A DNA stretch of 64,000 nucleotides, taken from contig CAYSQO010000001.1 of the NCBI GenBank assembly GCA_964433315.1, positions 1-64,000 on the forward strand, in the 5' to 3' direction. Positions 42,415 through 51,254 of this stretch are shown piece by piece (positions within the stretch are counted from its first letter, which is position 1; each line of letters opens with the position of its first letter). Source of the stretch: Aquariibacter sp964433315 (GTDB taxonomy: Bacteria; Pseudomonadota; Gammaproteobacteria; Burkholderiales; Burkholderiaceae_C). A program made the position numbers and the translations under genes. The notes under the pieces were generated by a model. It ran no database searches and had not been told where the DNA came from. It was given only the letters and a program-made list of their open reading frames with translations.

Positions 42415-43938
42415 ATGAAAGTACGCGCACAGATCGGCATGGTGCTGAACCTGGACAAGTGCATCGGCTGCCACACCTGCAGCGTGACCTGCAAGAACGT
42501 GTGGACCAGCCGCCCCGGCGTGGAATATGCTTGGTTCAACAACGTCGAGACCAAGCCCGGCATCGGCTACCCCAAGGAGTGGGAGAACCAGGACCGCTGG
42601 AACGGCGGCTGGGTGCGCAAGGCCGATGGTTCCATCGTGCCGCGCCAGGGCGGCAAGTGGCAGCTCTTGATGAAGATCTTCGCCAACCCCAACCTGCCGC
42701 AGATCGACGACTACTACGAGCCCTTCACCTTCGACTACGACCATCTGCAGTCGGCGCCCGAGATGCAGCATGCGCCCACCGCCCGGCCGCGCAGCCTGAT
42801 CACCGGCAAGCGCATGGAGAAGATCGAGTGGGGCCCGAACTGGGAGGAGATCCTGGGCGGCGAGTTCGCGAAGCGATCGAAGGACAAGAACTTCGACGCG
42901 ATCCAGAAGGACATCTACGGCCAGTTCGAGAACACCTTCATGATGTACCTGCCCAGGCTGTGCGAGCACTGCCTGAACCCGGCTTGCGTCGCATCGTGCC
43001 CGTCGGGGAGCATCTACAAGCGCGAGGAAGACGGCATCGTCCTGATCGACCAGGACAAATGCCGCGGCTGGCGCATGTGCGTCAGCGGTTGCCCGTACAA
43101 GAAGATCTACTACAACTGGAAGAGCGGCAAAGCCGAGAAGTGCATCTTCTGCTACCCGCGCATCGAGGCCGGCCAGCCCACGGTGTGCAGCGAGACCTGC
43201 GTCGGCCGCATCCGCTACCTGGGTGTGCTCCTCTATGACGCCGACCGCATCCAGGAGGCGGCCAGCGTCGAGCACGACAAGGACCTGTACCAGGCACAGC
43301 TCGACATCTTCCTGGACCCGAACGATCCGAAGGTCATCGCGCAGGCGCGGGCCGACGGCATCCCCGACAACTGGCTGGAAGCCGCGAAGAACAGCCCGGT
43401 CTACAAGATGGCGGTGGACTGGAAGGTGGCGCTGCCGCTGCACCCCGAATACCGCACGCTGCCGATGGTGTGGTACGTGCCGCCGCTGAGTCCCATCACC
43501 GCCGCGGCCAACGCCGGCCAGGTCGGCACCAATGGCGAGATCCCCGACGTCAACCAGCTGCGCATCCCGGTCAAGTACCTCGCCAACCTGCTGACCGCGG
43601 GCGACACCGTGCCAGTGGTGCGTGCGCTCGAGCGGATGCTGGCGATGCGCGCCTACCAGCGGGCCAAGCACGTCGACGGCAGCGCCAATCAGGCCGCTAT
43701 CAAACAGGTGAAGCTCAGCGTGAACCAGGTCGAGGAGATGTACCGCGTGATGGCCATCGCCAACTACGAGGACCGTTTCGTCATCCCGACCACGCATCGC
43801 GAGTACGCCGAGAACGCCTTCAACGTGCGCGGCGGCTGCGGCTTCAGCTTCGGCAACGGCTGCAGCGAAGGGGTCACCGAGACCAGCCTGTTCGGCAGCG
43901 AGAAGAAGCGCACCATCCCCATCAAGGCCACCGTATGA
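42415..43938 (+). CDS. narH: Respiratory nitrate reductase beta subunit NarH
   Basis: A 507-residue electron-transfer subunit. Four Cys groups bind three [4Fe-4S] and one [3Fe-4S] cluster: CIGCHTCSVTCKNVW at the N-terminus, CEHCLNPACVASCPSG, CRGWRMCVSGCP (Trp in place of a Cys, as expected for the 3Fe cluster) and CIFCYPRIEAGQPTVCSETC. AAGGAG lies eight bases before the ATG. It passes electrons from NarI to NarG. The stop overlaps the narJ start. Confidence 0.97.
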   Translation: MKVRAQIGMVLNLDKCIGCHTCSVTCKNVWTSRPGVEYAWFNNVETKPGIGYPKEWENQDRWNGGWVRKADGSIVPRQGGKWQLLMKIFANPNLPQIDDYYEPFTFDYDHLQSAPEMQHAPTARPRSLITGKRMEKIEWGPNWEEILGGEFAKRSKDKNFDAIQKDIYGQFENTFMMYLPRLCEHCLNPACVASCPSGSIYKREEDGIVLIDQDKCRGWRMCVSGCPYKKIYYNWKSGKAEKCIFCYPRIEAGQPTVCSETCVGRIRYLGVLLYDADRIQEAASVEHDKDLYQAQLDIFLDPNDPKVIAQARADGIPDNWLEAAKNSPVYKMAVDWKVALPLHPEYRTLPMVWYVPPLSPITAAANAGQVGTNGEIPDVNQLRIPVKYLANLLTAGDTVPVVRALERMLAMRAYQRAKHVDGSANQAAIKQVKLSVNQVEEMYRVMAIANYEDRFVIPTTHREYAENAFNVRGGCGFSFGNGCSEGVTETSLFGSEKKRTIPIKATV

Positions 43939-44627
43939 GCAAGCCCTTTCCCCTGACGCTGCGGGTGCTGGCGCACCTGCTGAGCTATCCGGACGCTTCG
44001 CTGCGCGATCACATGGCCGAGATGACGGCAGCGCTGCAACGCGAACGGGCGCTCGGCGCTGATCGCCTGGAAGAACTGTCGGCCTTGATGCAGCACCTGC
44101 GTGGTGCGCGCGCGATGGACGTCGAAGCGCACTACGTCGAGACCTTCGACCGCGGCCGTGGCACGGCGCTGCACCTGTTCGAGCATGTGCACGGCGACAG
44201 TCGCGACCGCGGGCCGGCCATGATCGACCTGCTGCAGACCTACGAGCAGGCCGGGCTGTACCTCGCCCCGGGCGAACTGCCCGATCACCTGACGGTGGTG
44301 CTGGAGTACGCCTCCACGCAGCCGCCCGCACAGGCTCGGGCCTTCCTGCGCGAGCTGACCCACATCCTGCAGGCGATCTGCAGCGCGCTGCTGCGCCGCG
44401 AGAGTCCTTATGCCAGCGTGCTTGCAGCGGTGCTCGAACTGGCCGGGGAGAAAGCCCAGGCGGTGAAGATCCCCGACGAGCCCACCCTCGATGAATCCTG
44501 GGAAGAGCCGGCGGCCTTCGGTGGCTGCTCCACCCAGGGCCAGGCCAGCCCGGGCCAGCCGCAACCGATACAGATCGTGCGCGCAGCCGCGCGCCAGGCG
44601 TCCACCCAGCCGGGAGCATCGGCATGA
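43935..44627 (+). CDS. narJ: Nitrate reductase molybdenum cofactor assembly chaperone NarJ
   Basis: A 230-residue all-helical chaperone of the TorD/NarJ family, marked by LRVLAHLLSYPDASLRDHM and YVETFDRGRGTALHLFEHVHGDSRDRG. It is needed for cofactor insertion into NarG before membrane attachment and is not part of the final enzyme. ATG overlaps the narH stop (ATGA) and the stop overlaps narI (ATGA). The last ~45 residues are a low-complexity tail containing AAFGGCSTQG, a common NarJ ending. Confidence 0.95.
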   Translation: MSKPFPLTLRVLAHLLSYPDASLRDHMAEMTAALQRERALGADRLEELSALMQHLRGARAMDVEAHYVETFDRGRGTALHLFEHVHGDSRDRGPAMIDLLQTYEQAGLYLAPGELPDHLTVVLEYASTQPPAQARAFLRELTHILQAICSALLRRESPYASVLAAVLELAGEKAQAVKIPDEPTLDESWEEPAAFGGCSTQGQASPGQPQPIQIVRAAARQASTQPGASA

Positions 44628-45349
44628 ACACCCTCCACACCATCGCCTTCACCGTCTACCCCTACGTCTGCCTGGCGTTCTTCCTGATGGGCAGCCTGGC
44701 CCGCTTCGACCGCGACCAGTACACGTGGAAGAGCGACAGCTCCCAGCTGCTGCGCGCCGGCCAGCTGCGCTGGGGCAGCAACCTGTTCCACGGCGGGATC
44801 CTGTTCCTTTTCTTCGGTCACCTGTTCGGCCAGCTGACCCCGCACGCGGTGTACGGCCTGGTCATGACGTCCTCGCAGAAGCAGTTGCTGGCCGTGATCG
44901 CCGGCGGCGTGGCCGGCGGCCTGTGCTTCATCGGGCTGACGATGCTGTTGCACCGCCGGCTGTTCGACCCGCGCATCCGGCTCACCAGCCACCGCACCGA
45001 CATCGCGATCCTGGTGATCCTGTGGGTGCAGCTGGCCATCGGCTTGTCGACGCTGCCCTCGTCGCTGCATCACGCAGAAGAACCCACCACCATGCTGCGC
45101 CTGGCCGAATATCTGCAGGGCATCGTGCTGCTGCAGCCCAATGCGGCGCTGGTCGCGGGCGTGGAATGGCATTTCCAGCTCCACATGCTGCTGGGCATGA
45201 CGATCTTCCTGCTGTTCCCCTTCAGCCGCCTCGTTCACGTGTGGAGCGGCTTCGGCACCGTTGCCTACCTGTTCCGCCCGTATCAGATGGTGCGTTCGCG
45301 CCGGCTCAACGTGCCGGCCCGCCAGAACCTGCCGCGCCGCGCCGGCTGA
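44624..45349 (+). CDS. narI: Respiratory nitrate reductase gamma subunit NarI
   Basis: A 241-residue dihaem cytochrome b with five transmembrane helices. His ligands are seen in LFHGGILFLFFGHLFG (helix 2) and EWHFQLHMLLGM (helix 5). It oxidises quinol at the periplasmic side and passes electrons to NarH. The final FGTVAYLFRPYQMVRSRR is typical of the family. Ubiquinol supplied under anoxia by the nearby ubiUVT products is a likely donor. Confidence 0.96.
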   Translation: MNTLHTIAFTVYPYVCLAFFLMGSLARFDRDQYTWKSDSSQLLRAGQLRWGSNLFHGGILFLFFGHLFGQLTPHAVYGLVMTSSQKQLLAVIAGGVAGGLCFIGLTMLLHRRLFDPRIRLTSHRTDIAILVILWVQLAIGLSTLPSSLHHAEEPTTMLRLAEYLQGIVLLQPNAALVAGVEWHFQLHMLLGMTIFLLFPFSRLVHVWSGFGTVAYLFRPYQMVRSRRLNVPARQNLPRRAG

Positions 45350-45379
45350 GCGTGTGGCCCATCGACACAGGAGTACGCC

Positions 45380-46159
45380 ATGGATGTATCGGTTTCCGGT
45401 CTCGCGCAGGTCAACGGCGTGGTGCTGGCCTATCCCAACGAGCAGTTGACGGCCGAGGCCCTGCGCCAGCGCGCTTGCGCCGAACTGCTTCGGCAGGCGG
45501 CCATTCGCGCCGGGCTGCTGGCCGAGGACGATCCGCTCCCGCTGGGCGGTGCAATGACCGAATCGGCCAGCGCGGCCATCGAACGTCTGCTGGATCGTGA
45601 GCTCCACCTGCCCGAGCCGACGGAAGAAGCCCTGCGCCGCCACCACGCGGCCCAGCGGGGGCGCTACGCCGTCGGGGAGCGGGTGCTGATGCGCCACATC
45701 CTGTTCGCTGTCACGCCGGGCGTGGATGTGAATGCCCTGCGGCAGCGCGCCGAGGCTTGCCTGCTGGACGTGCGCTGCGCGACGCCCGACAGCCAGGATC
45801 GCTTTGCGACCGCCGCGAGATCCACCTCCAACTGCCCCAGCGGGGCCGATGGCGGCAACCTGGGCTGGCTGACCAGCCCCGAGTGCGCGCCCGAGCTGGC
45901 CGGCGAGATCTTCGGCAAGCCCGAGATCGGCGTGCTGCCGCGGCTGGTGCACAGCCGCTTTGGGTTGCATGTCGTCGAGGTGCTGGCGCGTGAACCCGGG
46001 GTCGAGCCGCCGTTCGAGGCGGTGAAGTCTGCGGTGGCTCAGGCCTTGCGGCAGCAGGCCTTCGCGACCGCGCTTCGCCAGTACCTGCAGCTGCTCGCGG
46101 CCGGGGCGACGCTGGTAGGTGTCGACCTGGACGCCGCCACGTCGCCGCTGGTGCAGTAG
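45380..46159 (+). CDS. PpiC-type peptidyl-prolyl cis-trans isomerase
   Basis: A 259-residue protein with a parvulin (PpiC) domain in residues about 90-205: VLMRHILFAVTPG, DGGNLGWL and FGLHVVEVLARE are the usual parvulin strands and active-site surroundings. The N-terminal ~85 residues are helical, as in NifM/SurA-like proteins, but no signal peptide is seen, so it is probably cytoplasmic. Genes of this kind commonly follow narI in denitrifying betaproteobacteria, which points to help in nitrate reductase maturation. That role is inferred from context. Confidence 0.82.
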   Translation: MDVSVSGLAQVNGVVLAYPNEQLTAEALRQRACAELLRQAAIRAGLLAEDDPLPLGGAMTESASAAIERLLDRELHLPEPTEEALRRHHAAQRGRYAVGERVLMRHILFAVTPGVDVNALRQRAEACLLDVRCATPDSQDRFATAARSTSNCPSGADGGNLGWLTSPECAPELAGEIFGKPEIGVLPRLVHSRFGLHVVEVLAREPGVEPPFEAVKSAVAQALRQQAFATALRQYLQLLAAGATLVGVDLDAATSPLVQ

Positions 46160-46173
46160 CCGGAGGACCGAGC

Positions 46174-46506
46174 ATGGCGCACCGGCATGCGTCCTCGGGG
46201 GAGATCGTCGAGCTGAAGGCGCTGGGCGATGCGCTGGAGCAGCACGTCACCCACGCGCTGATCAAGTCCGCTCAGCTGGAACTGGTCAGGCTCGTGCTTC
46301 CCGCCGGCAAGGCGCTTCGCGAGCACCGTGTCGCAGGGGAAATCACCGTGCTCTGCGTGGAAGGGGTGATCGACATCCGGGTCAACGGCAGCGACCGGCG
46401 GCTGGCCTCAGGCCAGCTCATTCACCTGGGTGCCGGCGAGCCGCACGCCGTGCGTGCGGTGACGAATGCGTCCGCGCTTCTGACGATCTGCCTGGTGGCG
46501 CCGTAA
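46174..46506 (+). CDS. Cupin-fold small protein
   Basis: A 110-residue single cupin domain: residues 35-105 give the two conserved boxes in degenerate form (LPAGKALREHRVAGEITVLC, then LIHLGAGEPHAVRAV), with His residues that may bind metal. Co-directional with the PpiC gene, 14 bp apart, and likely the last gene of the nar operon. Ligand or substrate unknown. It converges with the small reverse gene ending at 46527. Confidence 0.7.
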   Translation: MAHRHASSGEIVELKALGDALEQHVTHALIKSAQLELVRLVLPAGKALREHRVAGEITVLCVEGVIDIRVNGSDRRLASGQLIHLGAGEPHAVRAVTNASALLTICLVAP

Positions 46507-46526
46507 GGGTCAGTCCGGCAGTGCCT

Positions 46527-46931
46527 TCACCCCAGCTGCACCGCGCGGCCCTGGCGATCGAAGGGGATCATCCCGCCCAGGCCACCGGCCTTCACGGATT
46601 CGACCATGCCCTGCAAGGCGCTGTCGATCTGGCTGCTGCCAGGCGGCTGCAGTCCTGTGCCGGGCAGCGCGGCCGCGAAGACCAGCACCCACGGTTGACC
46701 CATTGCGGCGGCCTCTTCGCAAAGGGCTGCGAAGTCCGCCAATTCGGCGGGATCCTTGTCCACACACATCAAGGGCGACAGTTCCCCGGACTCGCCGGCT
46801 TCGAAACTCCGGCGTTGGTCTGGGGTGGCGTCCGCCGGAAGGCTGGCCCCGGCAAACACCAGCAGCAATCGCTGCGCTTCGGGCTGATGCCGCGCCGCGG
46901 CCAGCAGGTCGTCGAAATGGCTGATGCTCAT
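46527..46931 (-). CDS. Conserved hypothetical protein
   Basis: A 134-residue protein (ISHFDDLLAAARHQPEAQR, LPADATPDQRRSFEAGE, LMCVDKDPAELADF). I recognise it as a family widespread in betaproteobacteria that is sometimes, probably wrongly, named ribonucleotide reductase subunit alpha. It has no reductase motifs. A helical, acidic, probably cytoplasmic protein. It is divergent from the SirB2 gene, with only 28 bp between starts, which suggests overlapping promoters. Confidence 0.65.
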   Translation of the reverse strand: MSISHFDDLLAAARHQPEAQRLLLVFAGASLPADATPDQRRSFEAGESGELSPLMCVDKDPAELADFAALCEEAAAMGQPWVLVFAAALPGTGLQPPGSSQIDSALQGMVESVKAGGLGGMIPFDRQGRAVQLG

Positions 46932-46959
46932 GGTCGCGAGCTTATCCCCATCCCGGACC

Positions 46960-47379
46960 GTGTCTGAACTGCTGCCCTGGTACCCGCATATCAAAATGGC
47001 CCACATCTCGCTGGTTGCGGCCAGCGGCATGTTGTTCGCCTGGCGCGGCGCGATGGTCCTGGCTGGGCACGCCTGGGTCATGGGCCAGCGCTGGCGGGTG
47101 CTCAGCTACGTCATCGACACGGGGTTGCTGGTCGCGGGCGTCACGCTGTGGGCCACGCTCTCCCTGAATCCGTTGATGCAGCACTGGCTGGCGGCCAAGC
47201 TCTGGCTCTTGCTTGTGTACGTGGTGCTCGGCTCGATGGCGCTCAAGCGCGCGCGGTCGCCCGTCGTCCGGCAGACCTGCTTTGTGGCCGCTCTGGCGGT
47301 CTACGGTTTCATGGCGTCCGTTGCATACATTCACGATCCGCTGGGGCTGCTTCTGCCCTGGGTGTCCCATGGCGGCTGA
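46960..47379 (+). CDS. SirB2 family small membrane protein
   Basis: A 139-residue membrane protein with four hydrophobic helices and the SirB2 entry motif WYPHIKMAHISLVAASGMLFAWRG. SirB2 was named for a Salmonella invasion regulator locus; its biochemical role is not known. The GTG at 46960 leaves the usual short N-terminus before the first helix; ATGs at 46924 and 46930 are alternatives that would overlap the divergent gene. It lies between the nar operon and narXL. Confidence 0.7.
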   Translation: MSELLPWYPHIKMAHISLVAASGMLFAWRGAMVLAGHAWVMGQRWRVLSYVIDTGLLVAGVTLWATLSLNPLMQHWLAAKLWLLLVYVVLGSMALKRARSPVVRQTCFVAALAVYGFMASVAYIHDPLGLLLPWVSHGG

Positions 47380-47437
47380 GACCCTGACATGGCCTGGAAG
47401 CGTCAGCGCCGAATGGGGTCTCCATTACAGTGACGAC

Positions 47438-49315
47438 ATGCCAAGGTCATGGAGTCTTTCCGCCAAGCTCGGGGCGATCGGCGCCGCGTTGCTGCTGATG
47501 GCCTTCGCCTCGATCGGGCTCACGCTGTGGGTGACCTGGCAGCTGGAAGGCGGCGCAGCGGCGGTCAACGAAGCCGGCCGCATGCGCATGCAGACCTGGC
47601 GCCTGGCGCAGACGTTGGAGCGCGCCGACGAGCGGCAGAAGGGTGCGCTGTTCGAACAGTTCGACAGCAGCATCGGGGTGCTTCGCACGGGCGACCCGGC
47701 GCGGCCGCTCTTCGTTCCGCACGATCACGCCTCCCAGGAGGCCTTTGCCTTGGTGCAGCGAGAGTGGGATGTGCTGAAAGCCGCCTGGGGCACGTCGCCC
47801 GCACCGGGTGCGGAGCGCGCGGCGCAGCAGGCCGACGCGTTCGTGAGCCGCATCGACACCTTCGTCTCCGCCATCGAAAAACACTTGTCCGGCCTGACGG
47901 CGATCCTGAACGCCGTGCAGTTCGTGATGGTGGCTCTCACCATCGGCAGTGCGATCGCCTTGCTGTACTCCGCCTACCTGTTCATCTTCAATCCACTGTC
48001 CCGGCTGCAGGCCGGGCTCTCACGGGTGGAGAAGGGTGATCTGGCGGCGCGCGTCGTACCCGGTGCCGACGACGAGTTCGGATCGCTGGCCAAGGGCTTC
48101 AATCGCATGGCGGAGACGCTTCAGGGGCTGTACCAGAACCTGGAGGGCAAGGTCCAAGAGAAGACCGAGCGCCTCGAATCCCAGCGCGCGCGGCTCGAGG
48201 CGCTGTACGAGTCGGCCGCGTTCGTGGCCCGTGCTGACACGCTGGAAGCGCTGGCGCAGGGGATTGCCCGGCAGGTCCGGCAGGTGGCGCGGGCTGACGC
48301 CTCAGCCGTGCGCTGGTCGGACGAGGCCAACCGCAAGTACCTCCTGCTGGCCTCCGACTGCCTGCCCCAGTCGGTCATCGATGAGGAGCACTGCATCCCG
48401 ACCGGTGACTGCCTGTGCGGCCAGCCCCAGTCGGGTGCGATGACGCGGGTGATCCCGATTCATTCGGAAGGCACGGCGTCGCGACTGGCCCATTGCGCGC
48501 GCGAGGGCTTCGAGTCCGTTGTCAGCGTGCCCGTCCGCCTGCACGAGCGACTGGTCGGCGAGATCAACCTCTTTTACCGCGATACCCGGCCGCTGGCCGA
48601 TGAAGACCGTGTCCTGCTGGAGACCATCGCCAGCCACCTGGCCGGCGCCATCGAGAGTCTTCGGGCAGCGGCCCTCCAGCGCGAGACCGCTGTCGCCGAG
48701 GAACGCAGCTTCATCGCCCGGGAGCTTCACGATTCCATCGCCCAGAGTCTGGCGTTCCTGAAGATCCAGCTGGGTCTGCTGCGCAGCGACATCCGCAGCG
48801 CCGATCCGGCCCGCATAGAGAAGACGCTGGCCGAGCTGGACGCGGGCGTGCACGAGAGCCTGGGCGACGTGCGCGAGCTGCTGGTGCACTTCCGCACCCG
48901 CACCAATGCGGAAGACATCGCGCCCGCGCTGAAGACAACCCTGCAGAAGTTCGAGCACCAGACCGGACTGACCACCCACCTCGACATCGAAGGCGAGGGC
49001 ATGCCACTTCCGGCGGACGTCCAGGTGCAGGTTCTTCACGTGGTGCAGGAGGCCTTGTCGAACGTGCGCAAGCATGCCCGTGCCCGCGAGGTGTGGGTGG
49101 AGGTGCAGCAGTCACCGCAGTGGCGCGTCGAGGTGCGCGACGACGGCTGCGGTTTCGAGGCCGACGGCACCGGGCCCGACGAAACCCACGTCGGCCTGCG
49201 CATCATGCGTGAACGCGCGCAGAACATTGGCGCCTCGGTGGAGGTGGCCTCGGTGCCGGGCTCGGGTACCTGCGTGATCCTGAAGCTGCCGGAGCGGCTG
49301 GGGCTGGCGGCGTGA
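47438..49315 (+). CDS. narX: Nitrate/nitrite sensor histidine kinase NarX
   Basis: A 625-residue sensor kinase. A transmembrane helix (residues 8-32) and a second near 160-180 flank a periplasmic four-helix nitrate-sensing domain of the PilJ/NarX type, whose first helix contains AVNEAGRMRMQTWRLAQ. A HAMP linker and a GAF domain with several cysteines (EEHCIPTGDCLCG) follow. The HisKA_3 phosphoacceptor is H431 in ARELHDSIAQ, and the ATPase has DDGCGFE and GLRIMRERA. It phosphorylates NarL; the genes overlap by 4 bp (GTGA). Confidence 0.92.
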   Translation: MPRSWSLSAKLGAIGAALLLMAFASIGLTLWVTWQLEGGAAAVNEAGRMRMQTWRLAQTLERADERQKGALFEQFDSSIGVLRTGDPARPLFVPHDHASQEAFALVQREWDVLKAAWGTSPAPGAERAAQQADAFVSRIDTFVSAIEKHLSGLTAILNAVQFVMVALTIGSAIALLYSAYLFIFNPLSRLQAGLSRVEKGDLAARVVPGADDEFGSLAKGFNRMAETLQGLYQNLEGKVQEKTERLESQRARLEALYESAAFVARADTLEALAQGIARQVRQVARADASAVRWSDEANRKYLLLASDCLPQSVIDEEHCIPTGDCLCGQPQSGAMTRVIPIHSEGTASRLAHCAREGFESVVSVPVRLHERLVGEINLFYRDTRPLADEDRVLLETIASHLAGAIESLRAAALQRETAVAEERSFIARELHDSIAQSLAFLKIQLGLLRSDIRSADPARIEKTLAELDAGVHESLGDVRELLVHFRTRTNAEDIAPALKTTLQKFEHQTGLTTHLDIEGEGMPLPADVQVQVLHVVQEALSNVRKHARAREVWVEVQQSPQWRVEVRDDGCGFEADGTGPDETHVGLRIMRERAQNIGASVEVASVPGSGTCVILKLPERLGLAA

Positions 49316-49980
49316 CGCAGCCTGCAGCCATCCGGGTGCTGGTCGTCGACGACCACACGCTGTTCCGTCGTGGATTGATCTCGTTGTTGTCCGGGGATGC
49401 GCGCTTCGAGGTGGTCGGCGAAGCCGGTGACGCGAACGAGGCGCACCAACGGGCCCTCGCGACCCAGCCTGACGTGATCCTGCTGGACAACCACATGCCC
49501 GGGGTCAACGGCGTCGATGCGCTGCCGGGGTTCAAGGCCGCCGCGCCGCAGGCGCGGGTGCTGATGCTGACGGTCAGCGAAGACGAGCACGACCTGGCCG
49601 CGGCACTCCGAGGCGGTGCCCGAGGCTACCTGCTCAAGACCATGGACAGCGAGATGCTGGCGTCGGTCATCCAGCGCACGATGGCCGGGGAATCGGTGGT
49701 GAGCCCCGAGATGACCAGCAAACTGGTCAGCGCTTTCCAGGCCGGGCAGGGCGAGGCGATTCCGCCGCCTGCGATCGATCAGGATCCGATCCACAGCCTG
49801 TCGCCACGCGAACGCGAGATCCTGGCACTCATCGCCAAGGGGGCCAGCAACAAGGAAGTGGCGCGCGAACTGAGCATCGCCGAGGCGACCGTGAAGATCC
49901 ACGTCCAGCACATCCTGCGCAAGCTGAACCTCAGTTCGCGCGTTCAGGCTGCGGTGTACCTGGCCGGGCGGTCCGGATGA
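49312..49980 (+). CDS. narL: Nitrate/nitrite response regulator NarL
   Basis: A 222-residue response regulator. The receiver domain has VVDDHTLFRRGL and the phosphoacceptor D59 in VILLDNHMPG. The C-terminal LuxR-type helix-turn-helix (LSPREREILALIAKGASNKE through ATVKIHVQHILRKLNL) is typical of NarL. It starts at a GTG overlapping the narX stop and its own stop overlaps the nitroreductase start. A decayed copy of its last ~50 codons lies 700 bp downstream. Confidence 0.95.
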   Translation: MTQPAAIRVLVVDDHTLFRRGLISLLSGDARFEVVGEAGDANEAHQRALATQPDVILLDNHMPGVNGVDALPGFKAAAPQARVLMLTVSEDEHDLAAALRGGARGYLLKTMDSEMLASVIQRTMAGESVVSPEMTSKLVSAFQAGQGEAIPPPAIDQDPIHSLSPREREILALIAKGASNKEVARELSIAEATVKIHVQHILRKLNLSSRVQAAVYLAGRSG

Positions 49981-50600
49981 CGATGCAGGCTGTGCCTCCG
50001 GGCCCGGATCCGCTGCCGGCTTCGACTGCGCAGGCCCTGCTGCACCTGCTCGGCCAGCGCTTCTCGACCGGACCCAAGTACCTCGCGGCGCCCGGACCGA
50101 CCATGGAGGCTTGGATGCGCGCGGCCCGGGTCGCGGAGCGGGCACCGGACCACGGTGCGCTTCGGCCGTTCCGGTTTGTCATCGTCGGCGACGATCAGCG
50201 GCCTGCGCTGTCGGAGTTGTTCGCGCAGGGCGCCCTGGAACGTGGCCAACCGCCCGACGACGTCGAGAAGGCCAGGGCACGCGCCTTCAACGGCCCTGGG
50301 CTGGCCGCTCTCGTAGTTCGTATCCGCCCCGATGTTCCCGACGTGCCGGTCCACGAACAGTGGATGTGCGTGGGCGCTGGACTGATGAACTTCTTGAACG
50401 CCCTGCATGTGATGGGGTTCGCGGCGAAGACCCTCAGTGGGCTCTCGGTGTCGGATGAAGCGATCAAGGCCGCCTTCTGCGACGCGAACGAGAGCCTGGC
50501 CTGCTGGATCGTTGCCGGGCGACCGCGGCAGCCAGCGCACCCCCGGCAGCCGGAGCCCGTCGCCCCTTTCCTGGAGACCTGGCGTCCGACTAAGGCCTGA
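49977..50600 (+). CDS. Nitroreductase family protein
   Basis: A 207-residue FMN-dependent nitroreductase-like protein of the YdjA type: MEAWMRAARVAERAPDHG near the N-terminus (flavin-binding region) and MCVGAGLMNFLNALHVMGF. Typical substrates are quinones and nitroaromatics with NAD(P)H; the physiological one is unknown. ATG overlaps the narL stop (ATGA), so it is expressed with narXL. No signal peptide is seen. Confidence 0.8.
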   Translation: MTMQAVPPGPDPLPASTAQALLHLLGQRFSTGPKYLAAPGPTMEAWMRAARVAERAPDHGALRPFRFVIVGDDQRPALSELFAQGALERGQPPDDVEKARARAFNGPGLAALVVRIRPDVPDVPVHEQWMCVGAGLMNFLNALHVMGFAAKTLSGLSVSDEAIKAAFCDANESLACWIVAGRPRQPAHPRQPEPVAPFLETWRPTKA

Positions 50601-50664
50601 TCGGCTTCCGTGGACAGTCGAAGCTAGATGCTGCAGGCGTTGCCCGGCGGGGTGACTTGCCGCG

Positions 50665-50821
50665 TTGGCCATGTGGTCGCGCCCCCAGCAACGAAGTGAC
50701 GCGCGAGGTCTGCATTGCCGAGGCGAACGTGAAGACCCATGCCAACCACATCCTACGACAGCCGATTCTGCACTCGCGCGTTCAGGCCGCGGTTTACCGC
50801 ACAGGCCGTTCGGGTCGACGC
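50665..50821 (+). pseudogene. Decayed duplicate of the narL DNA-binding region
   Basis: A forward frame reads SNEVTREVCIAEANVKTHAN, then HILRQPILHSRVQAAVY and GRSG, which lines up without gaps with the last ~45 residues of NarL (SNKEVARELSIAEATVKIHV, HILRKLNLSSRVQAAVY, GRSG). The DNA-binding helices carry several substitutions, the receiver domain is missing and the stop codon is lost. It is a 3'-end duplication fragment between the nitroreductase gene and the DsrC-like gene. Confidence 0.75.
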
Positions 50822-50864
50822 GGGGCTCTACAGAGGCGGCGCAATTGGCATCCCACCGACACTT

Positions 50865-51176
50865 CTAGCCCGTGCTCCAAGCGCGCGGGCGCTTCATGCC
50901 GGCAATCTTGCAGGCCTGAGCGACGTAGCCGTAGGGAAACAGTTCAAAGAGCCGCTTTCGACCTTGGCCGGGGTATCGCTGTTCGAGGTGACGCATGACA
51001 TGCCGGGCGTCCGGCGTGACCTGGTGCTCTTGCTGCTGTTCGCGCATGAAGCTGATCACGAACCAGTGATCGTCTGTCAATGCGATTCCCTGCTCAGCCG
51101 CGATCTGGCCAGCCCACGTTGAAGTCCAATCGGTTGGCTCCACGAGATAGCCTTCTTCGTCTTGCCGGGGCATCAT
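50865..51176 (-). CDS. DsrC/TusE-family protein with altered C-terminal cysteine
   Basis: A 103-residue DsrC/TusE fold protein: DEEGYLVEPTDWTSTWA at the start, DDHWFVISFMREQQQEHQVT, and FPYGYVAQACKIAGMKRPRA at the end. In DsrC the arm carries CysB, ten residues, then CysA near the end; TusE keeps CysA. Here CysB is present (C89) and the CysA position is W100, followed by STG. It should therefore not carry out the usual sulphur relay. It is the third gene after nsrR and a hemerythrin gene, which suggests a regulatory or nitrosative role. A paralogue is encoded at 56062-56370. Confidence 0.8.
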   Translation of the reverse strand: MMPRQDEEGYLVEPTDWTSTWAGQIAAEQGIALTDDHWFVISFMREQQQEHQVTPDARHVMRHLEQRYPGQGRKRLFELFPYGYVAQACKIAGMKRPRAWSTG

Positions 51177-51254
51177 GATCTCCTGCTGGAAAAGAGGTGC
51201 GCTTTCAGTTGCCGGTCGTCGCGCTCGTCCCTTGGGTGCGAATGAGAAGTCGGT

